Notes under the pieces: generated by a model | The model's input: only the letters and a program-made list of their open reading frames with translations | The model's database searches: none | Told to the model about the DNA's origin: nothing | DNA from: Desulfobacterales bacterium | GTDB lineage: Bacteria > Desulfobacterota > Desulfobacteria > Desulfobacterales > Desulfobacteraceae | Direction of reading: 5' to 3' | DNA: 5,532 bases | NCBI GenBank assembly: GCA_022361315.1 | Contig: JAKSBB010000931.1 | Location: 1 to 5,532 of the forward strand | Shown: piece after piece, positions 1 through 5,325 of the stretch | How positions within the stretch are numbered: the stretch's first letter is position 1 | How the letters are laid out: every line of letters starts with the position of its first letter | Translations under genes and position numbers: made by a program

Positions 1-1615
1 AACCTGCACCAAGTGCAACGGCACCCGGCTGAATCCGGCCTCGGCCGCCGTCAGGGTCAGTGACATCCGTATCTGGGAACTCACCGCCTTATCCGTGCGT
101 AAGGCCGGCAACTTTATCCGGGATCTGTCGCTGTCCGGCAGAGACAAAACCATTGCCGATGCCATTGTCCGGGAGTTGATTCAGCGGCTGGGATTTCTTG
201 AGGATGTGGGACTGGACTACCTCACCCTGAACCGCTCCGCCGCCACACTTTCCGGCGGTGAGAGCCAGCGCATTCGCTTGGCCACCCAGATCGGCTCCAA
301 GCTCACCGGGGTGCTCTACGTTCTGGACGAACCCAGCATCGGCCTTCACTAGCGGGACAACGCCAGGCTCCTTAACACCCTGATGAATCTCAAGCACCTG
401 GGGAACACGGTATTGGTGGTGGAACACGACGAAGATACCATCATGGCCTCCGACCACGTTGTGGACATCGGTCCCGGGGCCGGCATCAACGGCGGGGAGG
501 TTGTGTTTTCCGGCACGCCGGAGGCGCTAGTCCATTCGGAAGACTCCCTCACCGGCTTATATCTTTCCGGCAAACACCGCATAGAAATACCGGCGACACG
601 CAGAAAAGGAAACGGACGTTCTCTTATGGTTACAGGCGCTGCCGCCAACAACCTAAAAGAGATTGATGCCGCCTTTCCTCTGGGTTGCTTCACCTGTGTC
701 ACCGGGGTGTCGGGTTCAGGAAAATCCACCCTGGTGCTCACCACCCTTTACCAGGCCCTTGCCAACCAGATCAACCGTTCCGGAAAACCTGTGGGTCCCC
801 ACAAAGGCATCACCGGTATTGACCACCTGGACAAGGTCATCCACATTGACCAGTCTCCCATCGGTAAAACCCCGCGGTCCAATCCGGGCACCTACACCGG
901 CGTACTGACCCATGTCCGGGAACGCTTTGCCCAGACTCCGGATGCCCGGGCCAGGGGGTACAAACCGGGACGTTTCAGCTTCAATATCAAAGGCGGACGC
1001 TGCGAGGCCTGCGCCGGCGACGGCATTGTCAAAATTGAAATGCACTTCCTGCCGGACGTTTACGTGACCTGCGATGTCTGCAAGGGAAAACGCTTCAACC
1101 GGGAAACCCTGGAAATTAAATATAAGGGTAAAAACATTGCCGATGTCCTGGACATGACCATTAACCAGGCCGTCCGGTTCTTTGACAAGGTCACCGCCAT
1201 CCGGAACACCCTGACCACCCTGGTGGACACGGGCCTTGGCTACATCAAACTGGGGCAGTCTGCCACCACACTTTCCGGCGGGGAGGCCCAGCGGATCAAA
1301 CTGGCAAAGGAATTGTCAAAACGAAGTACCGGAAAAACCATCTACATTCTGGACGAGCCCACAACGGGGCTCCATGTGGATGACATCCGGCGGCTGCTCT
1401 CCGTGCTGGACCAACTGGTGGATGCCGGCAACACGGTTGTGGTTATTGAGCACAACCTGGACGTCATTAAATGCGCCGACCATATCATCGATCTGGGACC
1501 TGAAGGCGGGGACAAAGGCGGCACCATCATTACGTCGGGGACGCCAGAAGAAGTGGCGGGCAATACCCGGTCACATACCGGGTTTTATCTTTCCAAGATT
1601 CTCAACGGAGAGTAG
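1..1615 (+). CDS. uvrA: UvrABC system protein A (excinuclease ATPase subunit), 5'-truncated by the window and interrupted by an in-frame TAG
   Basis: UvrA is the cytoplasmic ATPase that, with UvrB, finds bulky DNA lesions for nucleotide excision repair. The frame is read from position 2 and about 537 codons are present, the C-terminal part of a protein that is usually about 940 residues. In order one sees a CxxC (TCTKC) at the very start, probably part of a zinc module; the first ABC signature [12 protein letters not shown] (248-283); the first Walker B with DEPSIGLH; the second Walker [10 protein letters not shown] (704-730); the classic UvrA zinc finger with spacing C-x2-C-x19-C-x2-C (1001-1081); the second signature [12 protein letters not shown] (1271-1306); and the second Walker [13 protein letters not shown] (1340-1375). 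The gene ends NGE-TAG, typical of a UvrA C-terminus. The oddity is a TAG at 350-352 replacing the conserved Gln of GLHQRDN; both sides stay in the same frame and remain well conserved. As written, the gene would yield a fragment stopping inside the first ATPase domain. Restart at the ATG at 383 has no visible ribosome site. Family identity is certain; whether the gene is functional is open. Confidence 0.93.
350..352 (+). other. In-frame amber codon inside uvrA
   Basis: The codons run Leu-His-TAG-Arg-Asp-Asn, where UvrA proteins read GLHQRDN. A single C-to-T change of CAG gives TAG. No insertion, deletion or second stop is seen in the roughly 1.6 kb of frame present. It may be a recent nonsense mutation, a sequencing or assembly error, or a readthrough or recoded amber; the sequence alone cannot decide. 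Confidence 0.9.
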
Positions 1616-1622
1616 GCCAAAC

Positions 1623-2201
1623 TCAGTCCAATTTATCAGGACTGATCACACAAACACCGGTATCACAGGGACAGGCCCCGTCTATCTCGCAGGCATAGAC
1701 AATTCGGCATGCCTTTTCAAATAGGGTTTCATCAATGGATTTGGAGGACGCGCCGAACAAAGCATCATCCGGGCCGGGAATCGCAGCCAGCCCCGCCCCT
1801 AAAACGTTCCCGGTGCGCCCTTCGATAACTTCGGCATCCTCACCATTGGTGGTGACCACCACGGGGATCTGATAGGGTTCGATAATTCTGGAGAGGGCCA
1901 GGTTTGACAGACGCCGGGTCACCAGAGACCCGGGGGCATAGTTCACCAGCATACCGCAGCGGCCTCCCACAAAGACCAGAAAATCCACATACAGCCGCGC
2001 CGCATTTCCTGCAGTGCGGATCACCACCTCCCGGTTCTGAATGATATCGGCAGACCGATACCCTAAATGGTCAACCAGGTACCTGGAAAGTTTCTGACGG
2101 TAGCGCTCATCATGGGTATCAGGCAGAAGATTTCCGGAGAGGAAATCAACCAGCTCCCCCATGACCAGATGGTGGGGATTATGATCAGATGATATGCCCA
2201 T
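1623..2201 (-). CDS. HsdR N-terminal-domain-like protein with degenerate PD-(D/E)xK nuclease core and Cys-rich tail
   Basis: The 192-residue product resembles the stand-alone N-terminal domain of type I restriction endonuclease subunits (HSDR_N-type fold). Residues 31-48 (DERYRQKL...HLGY) look like the helix that opens that domain. A strand carrying Asp73 (LYVDFLVF) follows, then a second strand ending in NYAPGSL at 87-93, then a helix and the strand IPVVVTTNG (112-120). In active members the second strand reads like I-E-x-K-A-P. Here the E and K positions are Val86 and Tyr88, so the metal-binding and catalytic pair appears absent and nuclease activity is unlikely. The last 28 residues hold five cysteines (165, 171, 177, 179, 184), which could bind a metal. 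The ATG at 2201 is supported by AAGAGG 7-8 bases upstream. A start at Met14 is possible but less well placed. The gene converges on uvrA with 7 bp between stop codons and ends in TGA. No methylase, specificity or helicase subunit is nearby, so it is probably not part of a restriction system. Family placement is from recognition; function is unknown. Confidence 0.72.
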   Translation of the reverse strand: MGISSDHNPHHLVMGELVDFLSGNLLPDTHDERYRQKLSRYLVDHLGYRSADIIQNREVVIRTAGNAARLYVDFLVFVGGRCGMLVNYAPGSLVTRRLSNLALSRIIEPYQIPVVVTTNGEDAEVIEGRTGNVLGAGLAAIPGPDDALFGASSKSIDETLFEKACRIVYACEIDGACPCDTGVCVISPDKLD

Positions 2202-2211
2202 ATTCGTTCCT

Positions 2212-2223
2212 CTTATTAATAAG
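2212..2223. repeat. 12-bp perfect palindrome beside the minus-strand ribosome site
   Basis: CTTATTAATAAG equals its own reverse complement. On the minus strand its last bases run directly into the AGAGG ribosome site of the gene starting at 2201. It could be an operator or simply an AT-rich coincidence. Confidence 0.35.
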
Positions 2224-2326
2224 GTATGCCGTCAACATAAGTCCGATCTAAAAAACCACAAGTTATCGCGATCCATTCCTCCCACCCGAACCAACCGGGA
2301 AAACGCCGATAAATTCCGGCCGAAGA

Positions 2327-2340
2327 AATTGTATACAATT
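2327..2340. promoter_or_regulatory. 14-bp perfect palindrome, candidate operator
   Basis: AATTGTATACAATT is a perfect self-complementary 14-mer. Its core, TTGTATACAA, is of the kind bound by dimeric regulators such as GntR-family repressors (general family knowledge, not a match to a specific site). A further dyad, GAATG-AA-CATTC, follows immediately at 2341-2352. The site lies about 125 bp from the minus-strand start codon and 320 bp from the plus-strand one. Confidence 0.45.
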
Positions 2341-2399
2341 GAATGAACATTCCCTCAATCCCAGGTAAATCGGGCAAAACAAAACCCTACTAAAAAACT

Positions 2400-2416
2400 G
2401 GGAATTGCCTATTCCC
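2400..2416. repeat. Inverted repeat GGGAAT-N5-ATTCCC
   Basis: Two perfect 6-bp arms are separated by five bases. An additional ATTCCC occurs at 2349-2354. The 17-bp size and short spacer suit a dimeric protein-binding site better than a terminator. Role unknown. Confidence 0.35.
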
Positions 2417-2438
2417 TAAGGAGTTCGCCTCTTTGCCG

Positions 2439-2456
2439 GTCGGTCATTCGGCCGAC
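2439..2456. repeat. Short GC hairpin of unknown role
   Basis: GTCGGTC and GGCCGAC can form a 7-bp stem with one G-U pair around the 4-base loop ATTC. No T-run directly follows on either strand, so it is not a standard intrinsic terminator. It lies just upstream of the T-rich stretch that leads to the plus-strand promoter candidate. Confidence 0.35.
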
Positions 2457-2484
2457 AAAAAGACGATTTTCCTGATGGTTTTTG

Positions 2485-2513
2485 TTGATTTTTTCCTCAA
2501 CTGACTATATAGG
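2485..2513 (+). promoter_or_regulatory. Weak sigma-70-type promoter candidate for the transporter cluster
   Basis: TTGATT (2485-2490) and TATAGG (2508-2513) are spaced by 17 bases. An overlapping TATATA at 2506 gives a spacing of 15. Transcription from here would give a 5' leader of roughly 140 bases containing the hairpins at 2538-2620. Neither hexamer is strong and other nearby TA-rich boxes could serve. Confidence 0.3.
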
Positions 2514-2537
2514 TCTTATATTTGCCTGAAAAAAATA

Positions 2538-2585
2538 CGGGGAGTTTTGCCCCGATTTGCCCCGGGATATTTCCTTACCGGGGCA
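2538..2585 (+). promoter_or_regulatory. Structured 5' leader with mutually exclusive hairpins
   Basis: A first stem pairs CGGGG (2538-2542) with CCCCG (2550-2554). A second, perfect 8-bp stem pairs TGCCCCGG (2558-2565) with CCGGGGCA (2578-2585) around a 12-base loop. TTTGCCCCG occurs twice with a 10-base period (2546-2554 and 2556-2564), so the 3' arm CCGGGGCA could pair with either copy and displace the first stem. This is the architecture of an RNA switch, attenuator or protein-bound leader. I do not recognise a known riboswitch class. It ends about 75 bases before the start codon at 2661. Confidence 0.4.
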
Positions 2586-2603
2586 GGTGTAACACAGAAT
2601 TGA

Positions 2604-2620
2604 ATCGGCCGAAGTCCGAT
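2604..2620 (+). repeat. Small leader hairpin
   Basis: ATCGG (2604-2608) and CCGAT (2616-2620) form a 5-bp stem with a 7-base loop. It is followed by a very AT-rich run (TTGTTAAAAAATAATTTTATT) that leads into the ribosome site, so the ribosome site itself probably stays unpaired. Confidence 0.3.
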
Positions 2621-2648
2621 ACTATTGTTAAAAAATAATTTTATTAAC

Positions 2649-2654
2649 AGGAGG
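2649..2654 (+). promoter_or_regulatory. Ribosome binding site of the TSUP transporter gene
   Basis: A full AGGAGG lies six bases (AAGTAA) before the ATG at 2661. It fixes that start over the in-frame ATGs at 2670 and 2703. Confidence 0.85.
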
Positions 2655-2660
2655 AAGTAA

Positions 2661-3755
2661 ATGGGTAAGATGTTCAAATCTCCGTGGTTGGAGGTCAATG
2701 TCATGTTACTGGTATTGATTTTATCTTATGTGGCACTGGCCCTGATCACAGGGAACGCGGAAACAGCTGAAGGGGCCATGTCCGGCGGCGCCATCTGGGG
2801 ATGGTTGTTCGGATTTTTCTTTTTAAGCTTTGCCATTGCCATGGTAGCGGTTATCGGCGGTATCGGCGGCGGTGTATTATTCACCCCGTTCATGCTGGCA
2901 TTCACCCCCGTTGACAGTCTGATTGTCCGGGCAACAGGCCTCATTGTGGCCATGTTCTCCGGTCTTGTTTCTACCGGGCTATTTATGAAAACCGGCCTGG
3001 CCAACCTGAAGATCTGTATCTTCTGTGCCGCGGCATACGGTGTCGGTGCATTTGCCGGTGCCCAGGGTGCCATCCTGGTGGCCCAGCATCTGGGCGCCAC
3101 CGGGGAAGGTATCATCCGTCTGGCCCTTGGCGGCATTCTCTGCGCCCTGGCCGTATACTTCCTGGTGGGCGGTAAGAAAATCGAATGGCCTGAGGTAAAA
3201 AGCGTTGACAAGTTCACCGACTTTCTTAAATTCCGTCAGCCCTACTACGAAGCCTCCATGGACAAGGTTATTGACTATCCGGTGACCCGCGCTGCATGGT
3301 GTGCCCTCGCCATCGTCGGCGTCGGCCTCCTGTCCGGCTTCTTCGGCCTGGGTGCCGGCTGGGCTATTGTACCTGCACAGAATGTGATCATGGCAATCCC
3401 CCTGAAGGTTGCTGCCGCCAACTCCGGTGTTCTCCTGGGTATGGGCGATTGTATCGCTGTCTGGCCGTATCTTCTGATGGGCGCCATTATTCCATTGTTT
3501 GCCGCACCCTGGCTGGTTGGCCAGGTCCTTGGCGGTCTTCTGGGGGCCATGGTCCTTGTCCGGGTTAAGGCGGGCTTTGTCCGCTTCCTGCTCATCGGCT
3601 TCATGTTCTTCTCCTGCTTCGGTCTCCTGAGCAAGGGGCTGAACATGCTGGGCATCATCGGTACGGTACCGGCCTGGCTCAACGGACTGGTATTTGTGGG
3701 CATCTTTTCCATGGTGACCCGTTCCATCATCAAATTTACCCGGGCACAGCAATAA
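2661..3755 (+). CDS. TSUP family (TauE/SafE-like) membrane transporter
   Basis: This 364-residue polytopic inner-membrane protein has the two-repeat pattern of the TSUP family (sulfite, sulfonate, sulfate or other small-anion carriers). The first repeat shows VIGGIGGGVLFTPFML (about 64-79) followed by VDSLIVRATGL. The second shows GFFGLGAGWAIVPAQ (226-240) followed by PLKVAAANSGV. Hydrophobic segments lie near 13-30, 46-65, 85-108, 117-142, 151-170, 211-233, 243-260, 265-283, 285-301, 307-325 and 335-353. A polar loop at 171-210, rich in charged and aromatic residues, separates the two halves. Typical members are nearer 250 residues; the extra length lies in an N-terminal helix and this loop. 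The start is set by AGGAGG six bases upstream. It heads a probable operon, since the next gene's ribosome site overlaps its stop codon. Substrate cannot be read from sequence; a sulfur oxyanion is plausible if the host is a sulfate reducer. Confidence 0.9.
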   Translation: MGKMFKSPWLEVNVMLLVLILSYVALALITGNAETAEGAMSGGAIWGWLFGFFFLSFAIAMVAVIGGIGGGVLFTPFMLAFTPVDSLIVRATGLIVAMFSGLVSTGLFMKTGLANLKICIFCAAAYGVGAFAGAQGAILVAQHLGATGEGIIRLALGGILCALAVYFLVGGKKIEWPEVKSVDKFTDFLKFRQPYYEASMDKVIDYPVTRAAWCALAIVGVGLLSGFFGLGAGWAIVPAQNVIMAIPLKVAAANSGVLLGMGDCIAVWPYLLMGAIIPLFAAPWLVGQVLGGLLGAMVLVRVKAGFVRFLLIGFMFFSCFGLLSKGLNMLGIIGTVPAWLNGLVFVGIFSMVTRSIIKFTRAQQ

Positions 3756-3768
3756 GGAGGAAATCAAT

Positions 3769-4194
3769 ATGAGCACTGAAAGACCTGAAATGCCCCAAGC
3801 GGCATTGAAATACGGCGCCATTGTATACTGGGTTACCATCGTTTCCTGCATCATCTGCATGGTGGGACCGGTTATTGCCGTGGCATTCCCGACCAATAAC
3901 GTTCTGAATCCCTACATGCTGTTCGACGCCATCTTCCAGGGCAAGGATGCTGCCACCATCTGGAACGAAGTGGGCGGCGGATTCCCCGGCGGCCATTTTT
4001 ATCTCAGCCACCTGAACTACGGCGACGGCATTACCATGCTGGGTCTTGCCCTGGGCTGTTCCGTAGCACTCTGGGCTTTATTGGTCTCTGCGGTTGAATA
4101 TGCCAAAGAGAAGTCTTATACTTATGTCATCATGTCGATCTGGGTGTGTGCATTGGTTGCCCTCTCGTTGCTGGGACTTGTAAGCGCCCACTGA
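3769..4194 (+). CDS. Small three-helix membrane protein, probable TSUP partner
   Basis: The 141-residue product has a polar N-terminus and three predicted membrane helices near 15-39, 86-108 and 117-138. Between the first two is a non-membrane stretch of about 45 residues rich in Gly, Asn and aromatic residues (GGGFPGGHFYLSHLNYGDG at 69-87). The second helix begins GDGITMLGLALG. No catalytic motif or lipobox is seen. The ribosome site AAGGAGG overlaps the stop codon of the transporter gene and lies eight bases before the ATG, implying tight co-translation. Small three-helix proteins of the DUF1634 kind are found next to TSUP transporters in other prokaryotes. This could be a distant relative or an analogue, but I cannot confirm the family. 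An accessory or regulatory subunit of the transporter is the natural inference. It ends with tandem stops TGA-TAA. Confidence 0.8.
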   Translation: MSTERPEMPQAALKYGAIVYWVTIVSCIICMVGPVIAVAFPTNNVLNPYMLFDAIFQGKDAATIWNEVGGGFPGGHFYLSHLNYGDGITMLGLALGCSVALWALLVSAVEYAKEKSYTYVIMSIWVCALVALSLLGLVSAH

Positions 4195-4230
4195 TAATCG
4201 GCAAGGATATAAACCCATAACTATTAAGAT

Positions 4231-4234
4231 GGAG
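4231..4234 (+). promoter_or_regulatory. Ribosome binding site deciding the universal stress protein start
   Basis: GGAG at 4231-4234 is eight bases before the ATG at 4243. The alternative GTG at 4234 overlaps this element and has no ribosome site of its own, so the ATG is preferred. Confidence 0.65.
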
Positions 4235-4242
4235 TGCAGACT

Positions 4243-4701
4243 ATGACCAAACTCGTATGCGAATGTCCCCTGACCAGAGGCGAAAGAATCCTGGTTGCGG
4301 TCGATGGATCCGAATATGGCAATAACGCAGTTGAGCAGGCCATCAGCCTTGGTGCCATCTGCAATAGTGAAATCTACGTTATCAGTGTTGTTGACCTTTT
4401 CCCCGAGCAGATGGAAGTTGCCCCTGCCCTGGTGGAAAAGATGTCTGAGGATGCCAGAAATATCATTGAGCAGGCAAAAAAGAAGGTGGACGAAGCCAAA
4501 ATCCCCTGCGAGACCATTGTACACATGGGTGGAAAACCCTGGGAGTACATTGTTCAGGAGGCAAAGGATAAGGAGATCGACCTGATTGTACTGGGTTCCC
4601 ACGGCCGCAGCGGTCTTGAAAGAATCCTCATGGGAAGCACGGCCCAGAATGTCATCGGCCATGCCCCCTGCCCCGTGATTGTGGTGCCTAACGCAGCATA
4701 A
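4243..4701 (+). CDS. Universal stress protein, UspA family, ATP-binding type
   Basis: This 152-residue cytoplasmic protein is a single Usp domain with an alpha/beta nucleotide-binding fold, usually a homodimer. The first strand, ILVAVDGSE (16-24), carries Asp21, which contacts the adenine in ATP-binding members. The second signature is complete: G118-x2-G121-x9-G131-S132 (GSHG...GST), the G2xG9xG(S/T) motif of the ATP-binding subclass, followed by the C-terminal strand PCPVIVVP. The helical middle (60-88) is strongly charged. A 14-residue N-terminal extension with Cys6 and Cys8 precedes the domain, which is slightly unusual. It is third in the cluster, 48 bases after the membrane-protein stop, and is followed by a strong terminator. 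In comparable gene pairs, Usp proteins next to transporters are thought to sense nucleotide or energy state and modulate transport; that role here is inference. Confidence 0.93.
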   Translation: MTKLVCECPLTRGERILVAVDGSEYGNNAVEQAISLGAICNSEIYVISVVDLFPEQMEVAPALVEKMSEDARNIIEQAKKKVDEAKIPCETIVHMGGKPWEYIVQEAKDKEIDLIVLGSHGRSGLERILMGSTAQNVIGHAPCPVIVVPNAA

Positions 4702-4711
4702 GTAATATAAC

Positions 4712-4758
4712 AAAAAAAAAGGCGCCCCTGCAGATCCTTGCAGGGGCGCCTTTTTTTT
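4712..4758. terminator. Bidirectional intrinsic terminator shared by convergent operons
   Basis: A perfect 12-bp GC-rich stem (GGCGCCCCTGCA at 4721-4732 with its complement at 4739-4750) encloses the 6-base loop GATCCT. It is flanked by nine A's (4712-4720) and eight T's (4751-4758). Each strand therefore shows a stem followed by a U-tract, so it can stop transcription from both the universal stress protein side and the response regulator side. Confidence 0.95.
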
Positions 4759-4773
4759 GTTTTGGAAGCGGCT

Positions 4774-5271
4774 TTACTTCTCGTCGTCATCCATATCCAT
4801 CAATGACTTGAGAATCGCCAGTGGGCTTGAGCCCATGGCAAGGACATCCAGTTCTTCCTGACGTTTTTTATCGTGCTCGAATTTTTTCTTGAGCCGGGTG
4901 TGATAGGCATTTTTCAACTCTTCAAGCAGCTGATCCATATCAAAGGGTTTCTCCAGATATGAAAAAGCCCCGAGTTTGGTGGCCTCTTTGTAGGACTCCA
5001 CCTTGCCGAATCCGGTCAGGATAATCACTTCAAGAAACTTGTGATTCTCTTTGAGGATCTTGAGCAGTTCCATACCGTCCATACCCGGCATGTTCAGGTC
5101 GAGGATGGCCACATCAAACCCGCCTTTTTTGGCAGCCTCAATTGCCCCTTCTCCCTGGGTGGCAGTGGTCACGGTGAAATCCCGTGTTTCCAGACGCTCT
5201 GAAAGCGAATTCAAAAACTCCTCTTCGTCATCCACCATCAACAGATTGATTTTTTTGTTTTCGTTACCCAT
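4774..5271 (-). CDS. Receiver-only response regulator
   Basis: This 165-residue cytoplasmic protein has one CheY-like receiver domain (about 8-125). The acidic pair is Asp14-Asp15 (LLMVDDEEEF), the phospho-acceptor is Asp58 in LDLNMPGMDG, the switch Thr is Thr86 (ILTGFG) and the conserved Lys is Lys108 (LEKPFD), so it should be phosphorylatable. No DNA-binding, enzymatic or sigma-54-activating output domain follows. The last 40 residues are a charged, probably helical tail (RLKKKFEHDKKRQEELDV) ending in MDMDDDEK. The start is the ATG at 5271, with AAAGGAGG five bases upstream. A TTG 33 bases earlier extends the frame but lacks a ribosome site. It lies 54 bases downstream of another receiver gene on the same strand, suggesting an operon, and ends at the shared terminator. 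A role as phosphorelay intermediate or protein-interaction regulator is likely; its kinase is not in the window. Confidence 0.93.
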   Translation of the reverse strand: MGNENKKINLLMVDDEEEFLNSLSERLETRDFTVTTATQGEGAIEAAKKGGFDVAILDLNMPGMDGMELLKILKENHKFLEVIILTGFGKVESYKEATKLGAFSYLEKPFDMDQLLEELKNAYHTRLKKKFEHDKKRQEELDVLAMGSSPLAILKSLMDMDDDEK

Positions 5272-5276
5272 AGCGG

Positions 5277-5282
5277 CCTCCT
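5277..5282 (-). promoter_or_regulatory. Ribosome binding site fixing the response regulator start
   Basis: On the minus strand AGGAGG (within AAAGGAGG) sits five bases before the ATG at 5271. It supports that start rather than the upstream TTG at 5304, from which this element would fall inside the coding region. Confidence 0.8.
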
Positions 5283-5325
5283 TTGTCTGATTGTTTTCTA
5301 TCAAAATGTATAATTAATTAATATC

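Larger units (their letters stand above)
2202..2660. promoter_or_regulatory. Divergent intergenic region with many inverted repeats
   Basis: This 459-bp stretch separates the start codons of the minus-strand HsdR-N-like gene and the plus-strand transporter cluster. No open frame here has a ribosome site and family-like sequence. Base composition shifts to AT-rich with local GC hairpins. It holds several dyads (2212-2223, 2327-2340, 2341-2352, 2400-2416, 2439-2456, 2538-2585, 2604-2620), most of which are listed separately. It must contain both promoters. I see no convincing promoter for the minus-strand gene and only a weak candidate for the plus-strand one. Confidence 0.6.

Noticed and set aside
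383..1615. Treating the uvrA part after the TAG as an independent gene starting at 383
   Set aside because: The frame before the stop is the same and is equally UvrA-like, and the ATG at 383 has no ribosome site and lies within a conserved segment. It is one interrupted gene, not two.
1236..1724. Plus-strand frame of 162 codons overlapping the end of uvrA
   Set aside because: It is an out-of-frame shadow of the conserved second ATPase domain, full of Trp, Pro and Ser, and runs past uvrA across the convergent gene's end.
1623..2201. Part of a type I restriction-modification system
   Set aside because: No HsdM, HsdS or helicase domain is in the window, the protein is only 192 residues, and the catalytic pair appears missing.
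2439..2456. Intrinsic terminator at the GTCGGTC/GGCCGAC hairpin
   Set aside because: No T-tract follows the stem on either strand within the expected distance, and no gene ends nearby.
2979..3896. Long minus-strand open frame of 305 codons antisense to the transporter gene
   Set aside because: It covers most of the TSUP gene on the opposite strand, runs over that gene's stop and into the next gene, and its product is a low-complexity hydrophilic mix with no family features. It is a codon-bias shadow.
4234..4242. GTG at 4234 as the universal stress protein start
   Set aside because: It overlaps the only plausible ribosome site, GGAG, which is well spaced for the ATG at 4243.
4078..4713. Minus-strand open frame of 211 codons opposite the universal stress protein
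   Set aside because: It overlaps two convincing plus-strand genes and their spacer, has no ribosome site and no recognisable domain.
5272..5304. TTG at 5304 as the response regulator start
   Set aside because: The strong AGGAGG sits five bases before the ATG at 5271, and the extra 11 residues are not part of the receiver fold.
5311..5320. Palindrome TAATTAATTA between the two receiver genes
   Set aside because: A simple AT repeat in an AT-rich spacer; a palindrome of this length and composition is expected by chance.
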